NCBI GenBank assembly: GCA_029448655.1
Contig: JACCLO010000012.1
Span: forward strand, 2,170,001-2,234,000
Direction of reading: 5' to 3'
Source of the DNA: Wolfiporia cocos
Taxonomy: Eukaryota > Basidiomycota > Agaricomycetes > Polyporales > Phaeolaceae
Length of the DNA: 64,000 nt
Under the pieces are notes generated by a model, which was not told where the DNA came from, searched no databases, and was given only the letters and a program-made list of their open reading frames with translations. Made by a program: the position numbers and the translations under genes. Positions 24,703-36,504 of the stretch are shown one piece after another. Numbering within the stretch: position 1 is the first letter of the stretch; the number at the start of each line of letters is the position of its first letter.

Positions 24703-25243
24703 TGTTATGTATTGAATATCCGTTCAGCTGAAAATAAATAAGTTGAGTTACTCAGTGTGTTGAGTAGTGCACTACTCGTCGGACTCAACGGAGTCGAGTG
24801 TCGATATACTAGCCGCAGGCTTAATTGCTCAAGCCTTTGAGAACGAGTATAAGATCCTTGTAATTCAACAAGGTCTAGCTGAGGAACTCGACCGGTATTT
24901 ACAGCAGGATTTTTATACTACGATTCTGTAATTGGGATCATAGTGTCCTTGGTACTGCTACCACTAAGTCCATAAGGCTAGTACGTTAAGATAACTAAGC
25001 TGAAACATTGCGGTTGCATGCAACAGTGGCTGAAATGCAGAAGCCCTGTGATTAGACACAGGATATCAACTGGAACCTGATACGCAGCGAGACCATGGGC
25101 ATAGGGCTGTTGTACATGAAACGAGGGTCGCTGGTTGAAGAGGGAACCCTAGAAATAAACACACGATACTACGATTGAACACTAAGTCCCCTTCTTCAGT
25201 GAGGTGTCAAAGATATTCAGATAATTCCATATGGACCGTAACA
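24703..25243. mobile_element. Solo LTR, family B
   Basis: A 541-bp element runs from TGTTATG to CCGTAACA. Perfect 5-bp duplications ATAAA lie at 24698-24702 and 25244-25248. Its middle matches the solo LTR in Copia pol (16923-17623). Confidence 0.87.
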
Positions 25244-25635
25244 ATAAATCCCCATGGCACAGAGCACAAATCCCCATGGCATGGGACACAAATCCCTTTG
25301 GCATGGGGTACAAATCCCCATGCCACAGGACACAAGCCCCCGTGGCACGGGGCACAAATCTCCATGGCACATAGCACAAATCCCTGTGGCATGGGACACA
25401 AATTCCTGTGGCATTGGGGTGCAAATCCCTGTGGCACGGGGTACAGATCCCCGTGGTGTGGGGTATTTACATCACAAAATCCCCATGCCACAGGACACAA
25501 ATCCCTGTGGCATGGGCCACAAACCCCCATGGAATGGGCCACAAATCCCCATGGTGTGGGGCACGAAACTCCGTGGTGTGGGGTATGAATCCCCATGGCA
25601 TGGGGCACGAATCCCTGTGGTGCAGGGCAGGAACA
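25244..25635 (+). repeat. 22-bp minisatellite, about 17 units
   Basis: The unit resembles CACAAATCCCCATGGCATGG plus two bases. Because 22 is not a multiple of three, the frame rotates, yet long open frames run on both strands. I treat these as by-products of the repeat and not as genes. Single units of the motif also sit in other DR-A copies (about 15468 and 24678), so the array seems to have grown inside a DR-A element. Confidence 0.9.
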
Positions 25636-25855
25636 GCACGCAAAATGCGAGCTAGCAGCATGCACATCTTGCAGGCGCTGGGCATGGGAATTCACCGGCA
25701 CCAGGTGCTCTATCTAATGGGAGCAGGAATGACGCCCATGGACGCCACATGGCAAACGTGGTGTCCACGTGAGCGACACACTAGCTGCACGCTAGTGACA
25801 CGCAAGTGCCTATGGCGCGAGCTCCCATTATATTATGTATTGGGCATGGGAGGTT

Positions 25856-25916
25856 TGTCCAGAACAAATACTGCTCAACATCGTTGCATCAGAGGAGTGC
25901 CAACAACTATGCAAAC
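25856..25916 (-). repeat. Inverted copy of the 60-bp repeat at 15070-15131
   Basis: This is the reverse complement of the left copy with few mismatches. It starts GTTTGTCCAGAACAAATACT. It marks the right border of the DR-A/Copia island. Confidence 0.75.
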
Positions 25917-25928
25917 GACTGTAAGATA

Positions 25929-26322
25929 TAGGGCGCCAGCACCATAGAGCTATCATGACGTAGCTGAGGTGCGACAAGCTCCAGGCTTGGGCCGGGGGCC
26001 TCAAGCTTCGGTCAGTGGGTTCCATGGGCAGTGGTGCCGGAGCAATCAAAACATCGGTTCAACTAGTGCATTTGTCCACAGGCATGATGATGCCTGTAGG
26101 GCAATCGCGTGAGATATGGTACAGAAAATCGAGCAATTATATACCGTTTTGCCCTCATACGATCTCTGGCTATACAATCTCTGGCTCCCAATATGTGCGT
26201 GCAACGACCAGGCATGCACAAGCTCATCCTTGGCAAACCCATGTTCCAACAAGTGGATACCGTAATAGAGAGTTGCCTAGTCAAGATGCTTTTCTATAAA
26301 AGACTATGGTGCCAGCGCCCTA
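25929..26322. mobile_element. MITE-like element with TAGGGCGC termini
   Basis: A 394-bp non-coding element has inverted ends TAGGGCGCCAGCACCATAG and CTATGGTGCCAGCGCCCTA. It contains GTAGCTGAGGTGCGACAAGC and CCTCAAGCTTCGGTCAG, which recur at 27741-27950. No clear target duplication was seen, so the superfamily is unassigned. Confidence 0.65.
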
Positions 26323-26499
26323 GTCACCGCTACTTTTGTACAGTGGCCAAATCCTTGGGTCAACTTCGCATTAACCCTAAAGCAAGGTTTATATAGGCGC
26401 CGGTACTTTCTGTGCCCTGATACCAAACACTTTGGGTATGGCACAGCCTGGAGATGCGAATTTGAATGCTCATAGTGATGTAGATACAGGGCAGGCACA

Positions 26500-26976
26500 T
26501 GTCACAGATTATTCTGTGACATATAGGTATGGCCCCCCTTGAGCTCGAACATGCGTACTGAAGTCCTTTATATCACATGACCTGACCCTGTAGTGTAGTG
26601 GTTGCGCGTTGCCCCCCCCTCACGTCTAGATAGATCACATGTAGGTACTGATAACATTACATAAGTGGTGATCACATGTACTGTGCACGGCCCCTGCCTT
26701 TAGGGCAAGCCAAGATCTCATTAGTGTAGACGTCCGCATGTATATATACCTACGTCTGAGGCCCTACAGCCTCAGACTCGTTAATGTCACTCTGGGGTGT
26801 GTCCCTCTATACTCTACTCCACTTGCTTGACTGAGTGCCTGGCACTGCCTTAACATAGGGACGTGGTGAACCCCTTGGCTGATACACACTACACCTTACC
26901 AATATCAACAAGGCCTCTAGCTGGCACCCCAGGCCCCCTCTTGCTTGTGCGACGACAACTAGGTATAGTTGTGTCA
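26500..26976 (+). mobile_element. Solo LTR, family A
   Basis: A 477-bp element runs from TGTCACAG to TTGTGTCA with the perfect 5-bp duplication GCACA (26495-26499 and 26977-26981). A TATATATA box (about 26741) is followed by the hairpin TCTGAGGC...GCCTCAGA, probably near the transcript start. Confidence 0.87.
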
Positions 26977-27740
26977 GCACAATATTAATGTATCTACCAG
27001 TTCACTACATCCCATGCTTGAATAAGACACAGAAAGCATGTGAAGCCAATGCTGCTCAGTGCTGGGAAGTGGCAATTGCATGCATCACAGCAAAGGATTT
27101 GTAAACAAGAAGGCTATTCAACTGACGAATCTCCTGTATCAATCTTCCCAGAGGAATACAACAATTTCTCGTCAAGCCAAATATTTGGGTTGATGAGCTG
27201 CAAATGCCAAATCATGGGGAATGTGACCTGGATGCAACCAGTTGCTGCACCTATTGAATGTGTACTTGAAAATAAGCCAGATTCAAAGAACAGAAACCTC
27301 CTGTTCAGGGTCATTGAGGATGCAGGCCACATGTATATTTTGCCCAAATATCGCTGAGCTGAACAGTTTCATCACATTTTTCTAGAGTGCTGTCACAAAA
27401 TCCCTTTGCGATGACTATGATAATATATTTCAAGCCAAATGCATTAGCATTGATGAGGATGTTGATGTGAGCTTGTCGGTACAAGTCTCACTGCCCGTCA
27501 GCTTGACTATATACCATATTTGGAGTAGTCAGACGAGTATAGTTATCATAACTTTTCATATACGGTATTACTTTCCCACCACTGGCCAAATCCGGACATA
27601 GAAATTTCTCAACTTTGATTTTCAGACAAATCTGCCTAGCCATTTTGTTCCTACCTTCAATTAGAGCATTTTGGCTAGACCGATTATTTCTAGGCGCCAA
27701 TTTGAGCAAGCAGTAAGACTTGTACAAAAGTAGCGGTGAC
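26977..27740. other. Degenerate transposon-derived sequence
   Basis: No intact gene was found. The right end (about 27725-27765) is an inverted copy of 26300-26340 (AGTAGCGGTGACTAGGG). An open frame at 27040-27357 has no recognisable motif. Confidence 0.4.
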
Positions 27741-27950
27741 TAGGGTGCAGGCACCATAGCTGGATAACCCGTGCTCTCACACGGAATGTAGAGTTATCGT
27801 TGGTGATGTAGCTGAGGTGCAACAAACTTCAGGCTTGAGTCAAGGCCTCAAGCTTCAAGCTTCGGTCAGCAAGTTCAATAAACAGTGACTGCTGTATTAG
27901 GGAGTTGCCTAATCAAGATGTTTTTCTATAGAAGATGACAGGCAGAATAT
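27741..27950 (+). repeat. Second, 3'-truncated copy of the TAGGG MITE
   Basis: It begins TAGGGTGCAGGCACCATAG and carries GTAGCTGAGGTGCAACAAAC, then CTTCGGTCAGC and GAGTTGCCTAATCAAGATG, in the same order as 25929-26322. The right inverted end is missing. Confidence 0.6.
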
Positions 27951-28319
27951 TTGCAGCTATTTATGCCATGTTTGATAAGACCCATCGCTGGATCTGAGGG
28001 CCTGTACGGGAATGCAACCTGATATTGCTGGTGACCAATTTTCCTGCCACAAAATAGATGCTCGACAGCGCTGGCCAGCAATGTTGATTTTGCAATGTCA
28101 GACCGTTCAGAAATGTGAACTGCTACTGAGCACGGGCAGTGACCACCACATGACCCCTTGTGACCTGATTGTGACTGGCCATGCAGACTTTGGATGTACG
28201 CAGCTTCCTCTCAGCTGACCTCATTTAGAAGCTCAATAAGGGCACTGTAGCCCAAAATATACCCATATGTGCAGCAAGAACACGAGTTTGCACTTCAGAG
28301 AGGGTTGTGTCGAGCATTG

Positions 28320-28752
28320 AGCAGCCGGTAGTGATTGACGTGACAGGCCCTCCTTGACTCTCAACCACCACCATCCCCCAGGCGCTTATGCATCCCGGGG
28401 GTTGTTTTTTCCATCCCCGCCATCTAACAACGATGTATCACGACTCCTACACATCGTCCTCATCCTTTGGGACACTCTCCATCCATCCCCACCTCGATAC
28501 TTTACTGGAGGCCTCACTTTTAATATGGCGCATCACCTCCTTTGGCCGACATATCAAGCCACCTATCCACCACCAGTGCTTAGTGGATTCATCACCCACT
28601 GCCCACTACTTCCACCCCACAGGAACCAGGGCTTTTGCCTGCCGCCCATGACCACCATTTCATAACACATCACCCTCTCCTTCCACTACAATGAGGGGTT
28701 CACTCACCTTGTCGCCTGGCCTCACCAAGACCATGCCTCTGCCTCATGGCCA
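28320..28752. other. C-rich low-complexity region
   Basis: Pyrimidine-rich sequence with CACC, CCTC and CCAT words and no gene signature. Similar sequence continues after the MITE (29387 onward) and lies just outside both ends of the 30-kb hAT element. Confidence 0.5.
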
Positions 28753-28760
28753 CACCTCAC

Positions 28761-29378
28761 TAGTGATGTGCAAAGCACGGCTCAAAGCTGTGAGCCGGGC
28801 CTGGCCGAGCTGACTTAAGCCGGGCCGAGCCGAGCCTGGGGGGGGCGGCTTAAGACGGCTCAGGGCCCGGCTTGGATTGTGAGCCGGCCGTAGCCGAGCC
28901 CTGAGCCGGTGGCTTTAGGCGCGCAGCTGTGGTGTTGTTAGAATTAGCGAAAATGGGCCCTTTGGTTTAAGATTTTGCATCAATTCACCTTATATGATCT
29001 CAACGACCATTACAATGACTTGTGATCTGCTAACATGGTGTGGAACGTTGTGACTACTGTTGTGATCGGGGTTGTGATCAAGATCTGGATTTTCGGTCAA
29101 CATCATAAGCAGCTGTAAAAACACTTGTAGATCAGAATAACAACAAATAGTAGGCATATAAGCATTCTGAATATGTTGTGCTGTCATTTGAACTGCACAA
29201 GCCAATAATTTCAAGGTCCTACATGATTACCCATAAGCCCCGGCCTGAGCCTGAGCCGGGCCCAAGCCAGCCTGAGCCGTCAAGGAGGGCCTGGCTTGAC
29301 ACTCCACTGAGCCCGAGCCCTTCTGCGCCGGGCCCAAAGCCCTGGGCTTTGAGCCGAGCCATGCTTTGCACATCACTA
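28761..29378. mobile_element. hAT-type MITE, second copy
   Basis: A 618-bp element has terminal inverted repeats TAGTGATGTGCAAAGCAYGG and subterminal CCGGGCC/GAGCC repeats. A perfect 8-bp duplication CACCTCAC lies at 28753-28760 and 29379-29386. It is related in design to the MITE at 17846-18484, but the termini differ after the first 11 bases. Confidence 0.92.
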
Positions 29379-29386
29379 CACCTCAC

Positions 29387-29920
29387 CCTAGCCCTAAATA
29401 GGCTACCTGCGACTTGAGGCCCTCACACGGCTGTCCTGACTCATTGGCCCTCACCAGGCCACACCTGACTGACCCACTGGCCCATTGGCCCGGCCTGACC
29501 ATGGCTTCCCCTGCCTTAACCGGCACCCATCACGACTATCTCTACATTCTATAACCCAAGTCTCACGTTCCACTTCTCCTCACGATACCTCACACACATC
29601 CGACCGCCACACCCACATTACTCCTGTCTAACTACCTCCTTATGTACCACTTTGGCTCTCGTTAGCTGCCGCACATGTACTTAGTCTACTCCCTGCGGGA
29701 TATAAATGTTTGTCTCTCTCTCTCTCTCTCTAGCGATCGTGACGTAGGCGCCGAGCAAGCGTGAGCAAGGCGTGACAAGCGCTCGGGCGCTCGCGCGTAT
29801 ATTCCCACGGCCGATATTTCGCTGGCCGGCGTTTTCGGGTTGCGTTCCCTGATCTTGTACTCAAATACTTATATATAGAGCTCAGGATTATTTCGTCCGC
29901 ACAAGCCACCCACAGAGACC
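29387..29920. other. C-rich spacer, TC microsatellite and GMC promoter
   Basis: The left part is C-rich low-complexity DNA. A (TC)n microsatellite lies at 29713-29731. TATATATAG (29870-29878), about 45 bp before the GMC start codon, is a plausible TATA box. Confidence 0.5.
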
Positions 29921-32820
29921 ATGTCTACTCAGCTTGCACAATTACTTGACGTTGCTGATAAGACTTTTGACTTCGTTATAGTTGGTAAGCGACTTCATAA
30001 TGCCACTTCTGGAGAATTATTATCTGACTTCCGTTAGGGGGCGGCGTACGTATGTGTGACTCAATAATGCTCATCTAACCTCGCTTCACCTTCAGACCGG
30101 AGGGCTTGCTCTCGCAAACCGCCTGAGCGAGAATCCCAACGTGACAGTCGCGGTATTGGAAGCTGGAAAGGCTCACATAAAGGACCCTTTGATACGTATG
30201 TATTGCCATTTCAATATTTGCTGAGAATCATTGTTCAAATATGATATCTAGTGGCACCTGCTGGATGGCCACGCCAGTTTCTGCAGCCAGAATATGACTG
30301 GAAATTTACGACAGTGCCCCAGGCTCATGCTAAGCAGAATTCATATGTGTGGACCAGGTGCGCATTCGAACGCGATATTCTCGTATATGACAGGCTCCAG
30401 CTACCTCTTATTACAGAGGGAAGGGCCTTGGCGGTACATCTGCAATTAATGCAATGTTGTGGACTAGGCCCCAGAAGGAGGAAATAGATGGTGGGTTTCG
30501 TCTCGAAGGTCATGCACGTTACTCATGCATCGTAGCTTTCCAAAGACTAGGAAATCCTGGTTGGGCTTGGAACGATATGCGACAGTACCTGCATCGCGCT
30601 GAAAGGTTCTAGTAGCTAGGCTTCGAAACCGAGCACTTGAGTCTGATGTCTCCGATAGGTTCACAGCTCCCAGTCCGACTCAAAAGGAGTACAAAGCAGT
30701 ATACAATCCTGATTCGCTCGGTACTAACGGTAGGGCCCTGCTGGATGCTCATAATAGCCTCCAATCAACTGTAATGCAGGTCCTGTAGACATCAGTTTCA
30801 CGCAGGTCGACACAGGAGTAGAGATCGCAGTACAGAAGGTCTGCAAAATTCTCATGACACGCGGCTTGGTTCTCACATAATAATCTAGACCTTGGAGTTG
30901 TTTGGGGTCACCGTATCAAATGATTGTGTAAGTGGACTGTTCACTTCGGTTCACGCCGTATCATTAATATCCTAGAAAAACAGATGAACGGAGAGGTATT
31001 GCATATGAAGTGCAAACTGCTATACACAATTGCTCACACTGTCACTGTGGGAAGACCAAGGGAACATGGAAGGCTATCTCCAGTATTGATCCACAAACTG
31101 GTACACGAAGCTATGCTGTTAATGTGAGCGCTTCGACAGGTTGTATGATGCATAGGCGAGACTATCCCTTTGCTTCTAGGCTTACCTCCTTCCAGTAATT
31201 CATCGCCGAAATCTCGTAGTCTTGGCGGAAGCCTACGTACACAGAATCATCCTCACTAAGAAGAACGACACTGTTACTGCTACTGGAGTCGAATTCGAGT
31301 ATGGCGGTAAGATAAACAAAGTTTTTGCCGAGAAGGAGGTCTTACTGTCGGCGGGGTAAGTGTCGATGTTCCACTCTCTATGACTCAAGGCCTAAATATT
31401 CGCAGAACGGTGAAATCTCCACACATCCTTGAGCTCAGTGGCATCGGGGACCGGAAGATACTGGAGCCTCTTGGAATACCCACATATCAGGATCTGCCTG
31501 GGGTTGGAACGAACGTGCAGGACCACATCAACTGCCCAAGACTGTCATTTGGTAACGCTTCCAGATTTGCATGGATTATTAACGCTAATCGTACTCCAGA
31601 ATTGCGCACAGATATGAATATTCTAACCGGAAACATGGTTCTGGGTGCTCAGCCTCCTGATAATTCGTCTGACATCAGGTGTGTATCTCGTCGCTTATGC
31701 TCGAGATCCAAACGTAACGGGACAATTTGTAGGCTGAGTCCTGACGATCCGCTCTCATTAGCTATGTCAGGACTCACATTTTTGCCACTTGATGCCTTCA
31801 TGCAAGATAGCGCTTCAATCATAAAGAAACAGAAGAATAAACTAAAAGCAGAAGCCGCGGACTTGCCACCAGGGCTAAGGGAACAATACGAGGTACAACT
31901 TGAGTTTTTGCAAAACAAAGAGATTCCACAGATCGAGCTTTATGTCTGGCCGTTCTCCCGCGCTGGTATGTTGATTGTCGTTTTGTCAATTACAACAGGC
32001 TCATCGGTGCATAGCAAAAGAAAAGCCATACATTTCATTAACGCCGTCTATCATCCACCCGTTCTCTCGTGGTACAATCGTAGGTGGCGCAATCTTATAT
32101 TGATGTCGTCCTGACTCTGGTACAGCATGTCACGTCTGCAGATCCCCACGAGCCTCCTGCGATTGATCCTCATTATCTGGAGGAAGATGTGGATATGGAG
32201 TTGCTCTTAGAAGCTGTGAAGTTCACCCGCAAGCTCTCTCAAACTGAACCATTCAGCAACATGGTGGTGCGAGAGGACCTTCCAGGACCCAACGTCAAAA
32301 CGGACGAGCAACTGCGAGGTTTGCTTAAAGAGCCTATACGCAGAAGACAGTATTAACTAGCAATCTGGTAGAGCACATACTGAAGAATCTCTACCCCAGC
32401 TTCCGTGAGTGCTCTTGGCCAGTATACATCTCAGCCCTGATGTTTTCTGTAACAGATGCTGCAGGAAGTCTGTCCATGTTACCTCTTGAATGCGGCGGAG
32501 CAGTAGATTCTAACCTCAAGGTCGGTCTTTCTCAATCAACCCCAGGAAACTCAGTATTCAACATATGCAGGTATACGGGACGCGAAACATCCGGGTCGTG
32601 GATCTTTCCGTTGTTCCACTCCTGTTCGGGGCCCATCCTCAATGTATGTACTTAAAGCTTTCTTACGTAGAGAGAATCCTGACGCGAGGTTCTCTTGACG
32701 TAGCTGTTGTATACGGAATTGCTGAGAAAGGTAGAGTTTATTCTCCCTCCACGAGATTATCGCAGATTGATCCTTGAAATGATAGCCGCGGATATCATCA
32801 AGGAGCAATATGGGCTTTGA
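29921..32820 (+). CDS. GMC oxidoreductase (aryl-alcohol/glucose oxidase type)
   Basis: This is a flavoenzyme of the glucose-methanol-choline family, which in wood-decay fungi oxidises alcohols or sugars. Many exons join in frame. Exon 1 (29921-29984) encodes DFVIVG and an 8-nt microexon (30038-30045) completes the FAD-binding glycines (VIVGGGTGG). Next comes PAGWPRQFLQPEYDW, then the first GMC signature RGKGLGGTSAINAMLW. Further pieces are IDPQTGTRSYAVN, the second signature SAGTVKSPHILELSGIGD, GVGTNVQDH, SRGTIHVTSADPHEPPAID and SMLPLECGGAVDSNLK. The end is RNIRVVDLSVVPLLFGAHPQ, VYGIAEK and EQYGL-stop. No secretion signal is seen. I could not place the catalytic His that normally precedes the GSxSM segment. 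Either an exon junction is misread there (32340-32460) or the gene is decaying. Confidence 0.83.
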
Positions 32821-33753
32821 TAGGCGGGAGGGGCAAGGAGATGTCTATTGTGATGTGTACAACTGGCTCGGTATCCACGATCTGTACAATATTCTATGGG
32901 GATATACTCTTAACGGGAGACTCCGGCTATTATTCTCCCTCGTGTTCCAGGATCTTTTGACTAGATGGACCCGACTATAGCCAGATGATGGGGGATCGCA
33001 ACGCGATATCGACATCGAACGGTTCGAGTAAGTATACGTCGACATTTTTTAAAGAGGGACTTCAGTCAATCAGATTAATATGGAGCCTTGGTTAAGAGGT
33101 GATAGAGAGGTTTCGCAACGCTTCTGAGCTTTCCATCAGCGGTGGGTTGTGGAGCTGTTGATGGCATGGAGCGAAGTGTGGTGCAGTGGGGAGATTCCGA
33201 GGACCGACTGCACGGTCCGGAGCTGATCCGTCGATGTCTGAAGCTTGAGACCCACCTTTGACAGCTGATTATGTATGTTGTGATTTTGTTGAATGCAATA
33301 CAATAAAGCACGGGTTACATTCGGCTCGTGAAGAGGTATCATTGGCCAGGTTGCAGTTGCATCAGGAGGTACCTGTAGCCTTGATGCGAGTCGCATGAAT
33401 GGTGCAAGGTGCCACTTGGTCGACAGCGGAGTTCTCGGCACGTTGGCCCCCAGGACCTGTGGTGGGTGTGGAGCTCTGAATCTGTCACACGCCAATTTCA
33501 AGCTTCTAGGCATAGTACCTTTTCCGATCATCGAGAGCACCCCCGAGGCTGGAAACCCGATGCCTCAGCTAGATCCATGCCCTACAGACAAACCACCACG
33601 GGCACTAGCTAACGGCATCACCAGCCACACCTAAGAACCCCAGTCCCAGACCACACGTCCAGTCCAACATAAAGCCAATAGTAGTCACGTGACCCCAAGC
33701 AACCATGATGAGCCCAGTAGCACCTAACCAGACCAACCCCTCACTACCTGGAC
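32821..33753. other. Spacer between GMC gene and the hAT element
   Basis: No gene is supported. An open frame on the minus strand (33136-33540) has no family motif. The last 150 bp become C-rich, like the sequence beyond the other end of the hAT element. Confidence 0.45.
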
Positions 33754-36375
33754 CATGCCTCTAGTGTTGCCGAAGTTCGGTCCTGAACCTGGGTTCAGAA
33801 CCTGAACCGCCTGAACCGAACCTAGGTTCAGGTTCAGTCTAGGTCCGGTTCAAGGCAAGGCATATGTGGTCCGGTTCTCGGTTCAGGGAACCCATGGGTA
33901 CCCCTGAACCAGGTTCGAACCGGACTGAACCTCGAACTACATAGCGGATAACACATTCTCGATATCTTCAGTATATGGACATTAATATTACAATCATACT
34001 CATCATAGCATCGTTGATGTGAGCCATGAATACCTACTAGTAATTTCACATTGAGCATTGGGCATGGATATATGTACTCCTTATAGGGGAAGAGCTCAAC
34101 AATGGAATGTCAGTCTATTCCTTGAAACTGTGCGAGGATGCTGTCTATCAACAGAAAAAAGCACGTCAATCTGGACTCATAATTATCGACAGGTGCTTCC
34201 ATCTATTCTAACTTGTTCCGCACCAGGAATCTGTTGTAATTGATGGTCTGCGGCATCACCATGGCACACAATGATGTGGAGGTGGCGGGAAGATGGCGCA
34301 AGTATGGGCAATCTGGTGGGTAGCTAGGGACTCCATTAGTATATAGGCCAGCTGGAGCATTGAGGCTCACTAGCAGTTCGTCACCCCTCTGTCAATCTAA
34401 ATCTTAACAATTTGCAGTTCACTGAGGCACTCCGACAGATTCTGATTGCTTGATATCTCAGTATGGCTTCCTTTAGTGAGAACTGTGGACTACATGACGA
34501 TGGCACTCTGGAGGACACATCTGGAATTCTATTTTACCACTCTGAAGAGGATGAAGAACCACTTCCAAATGTAGCAGCACAACAGACACCGACCGGAAGC
34601 TCAACGAAAGGTGCGTATAAATGAAATGTGCTTCTCCGATTTTATTTATACATGTATTATCAAGGTCTCACAGGAAAACAGCCAGCTTTACGAGTTGCAG
34701 GGCAGCGCATCCGCAAACCTACATGGAAAGCTGCGAATGAGGACCCTCTGGGAATCAGGGTATTCTTCTCGAATTCAGCAGCAAGTTCTAGCTCTGGTAG
34801 TGCTAATCGCTTCGGTAAATCCATGTGACTGACTTGTTTGCTGCATCTGTCTCACTCTTTACTAGGAGAAAATCCCCCGGCTTCCCAATCCAAGAAGCAC
34901 ATCATTCAGGGAGGAAGTACTGCACCTAGCATTCAAAGTGAGCATAACTCAATAGATCTGTGTCTAAGAGAAGCTGTAATTGTGTATCTGCCTTAGGTAA
35001 GCGGCAGAATCCATGGGATGAAAATTCAAGGTCATCCAAGCGTCCCAAGAATCGTGATCTATCTCCTGCTGAAGAGCACATCCCTTCTAATGGCGAGGAT
35101 AGCCTGTCCTTTGATGAAAAAAGGATATTGTTGATGAAGGAAAGGATGAACTTGATGTATATGAGCAGATGAAGGACGAAATTGCAAGTGAACGAGTGGT
35201 ATGTAAATCTTCGAATTGTGGATAGCATTTATATATTGTACTGCAGAGGAATCACCAACGTCGAAATGCACGTGGTAATGATGAACGAATTTCTGATATA
35301 CGCTTGATCTTTACAATGGAGGAGCGTACATTGAAGGGGGGGCTCAGCCAAAAAGGCCATTGGTGTGAAGTATGCAAGTGCGTCAGTTGTTATTTGATTC
35401 TATAGTTGATTAACGGTCAAATGAACTTTCTAGGGCATTAGAAATCCGCATTGACAATTGCTGGTTCACTGGTGGTGTGTCAACTCTTCGAGCTCATATT
35501 TCAAGGTATACTTTAGAGTTTATTGACATTACATTCGTGCTGCTTACACAACTGTAGGAATTGGGGAACTCATGGAGCTGTGTACAAGGCAAAATGTGCA
35601 GAGTCTGGTATTACACTGCATGAGCGTGCACTTCCAAAGGGGGGAAAGAGTAATATTCAGGATGTAGAAGCTATAGATGTCAATCAGGGTAAGCCGGATG
35701 TATTCATCAAACAGGTATCAAAGTGGACAAGCGAAGGGCTGTTGGATCATATCATTGAGTACATTGTCACTGAGGACCAGGTACATCATATATCACTATT
35801 TCCCATCCTGTACTAATACTTAATTTAATTTTAGTCGTTCAATGTTGTTGAGAAGTCCTCATTTCGGCGCATCCTTAAGTATCAGCGCCCACAAACCAAG
35901 GAGTCCGACATTCCCCACCACACAAAAGTTAGGGAGGAGATTATGGCGAAAGCTCTTGAGCTAGAGGGACTGCTATGCAAACATCTTGATGTAAGCAGCA
36001 CTGAATGTGTTGATTTACCGCTAATTGTTGGTGTAGAATATTCCTGGTCAAATATCTCTAACATTTGATTCCTGGACCTCAAATGCGCAAGACCCATATC
36101 TTGCTGTGACTGCACACTACATTAATGCACCTACTGAGCACCCAAATGAATGGAAGCTCGAGTCCAGGCTCCTTGGATTCACTCAGATTGAAGGAAATCA
36201 TAGTGGTGCAAATACTGCAGCTCTTATCTTCCAAATTGTTGACAGATATGGTCTCAGGGAAAAGGTACTTGGATACTGCTATGTATGTATTATACTAATC
36301 TATACTAACAGATTGGCTGGGCAACTTCGGACAATGCATCTACAAATGACAGAGCCATGCATGTTCTTCAGCGGG

Positions 36376-36463
36376 GAGCCCATTCAGTCGCCGTACCTGG
36401 TACGACCGGTCGTCCGACGGGTACGATGGGCCTGTACTCCGGCTCGCCCGACGTCGGCCGACG
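36376..36463 (+). repeat. Left terminal inverted repeat of the KDZ element
   Basis: It matches the reverse complement of 61084-61171, with near identity from GTCCGACGGGTACGATGGGC to GTCGGCCGAC and weaker similarity in the outermost 20 bases. It leads straight into the left minisatellite. Confidence 0.88.
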
Positions 36464-36504
36464 ACGAGCCTCGTTGCTTGCACGTCCCTTCGGCCCACCT
36501 TTCC

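Noticed and set aside
25244..25635. CRISPR-like regular spacing
   Set aside because: The 22-bp units are contiguous with no unique spacers, and the genome is fungal. This is a minisatellite.
27040..27357. 105-residue open frame near the degenerate MITE region
   Set aside because: No motif, flanked by repeats, and an opposite-strand frame of similar quality overlaps it.
28090..28218. Possible Copia protease remnant (STGSDHHMTP-like)
   Set aside because: The resemblance is only about ten residues long with no neighbouring retroelement domains. It is too short to annotate.
33136..33540. 134-residue minus-strand frame downstream of the GMC gene
   Set aside because: No recognisable domain and no splice support. 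I leave it as intergenic.
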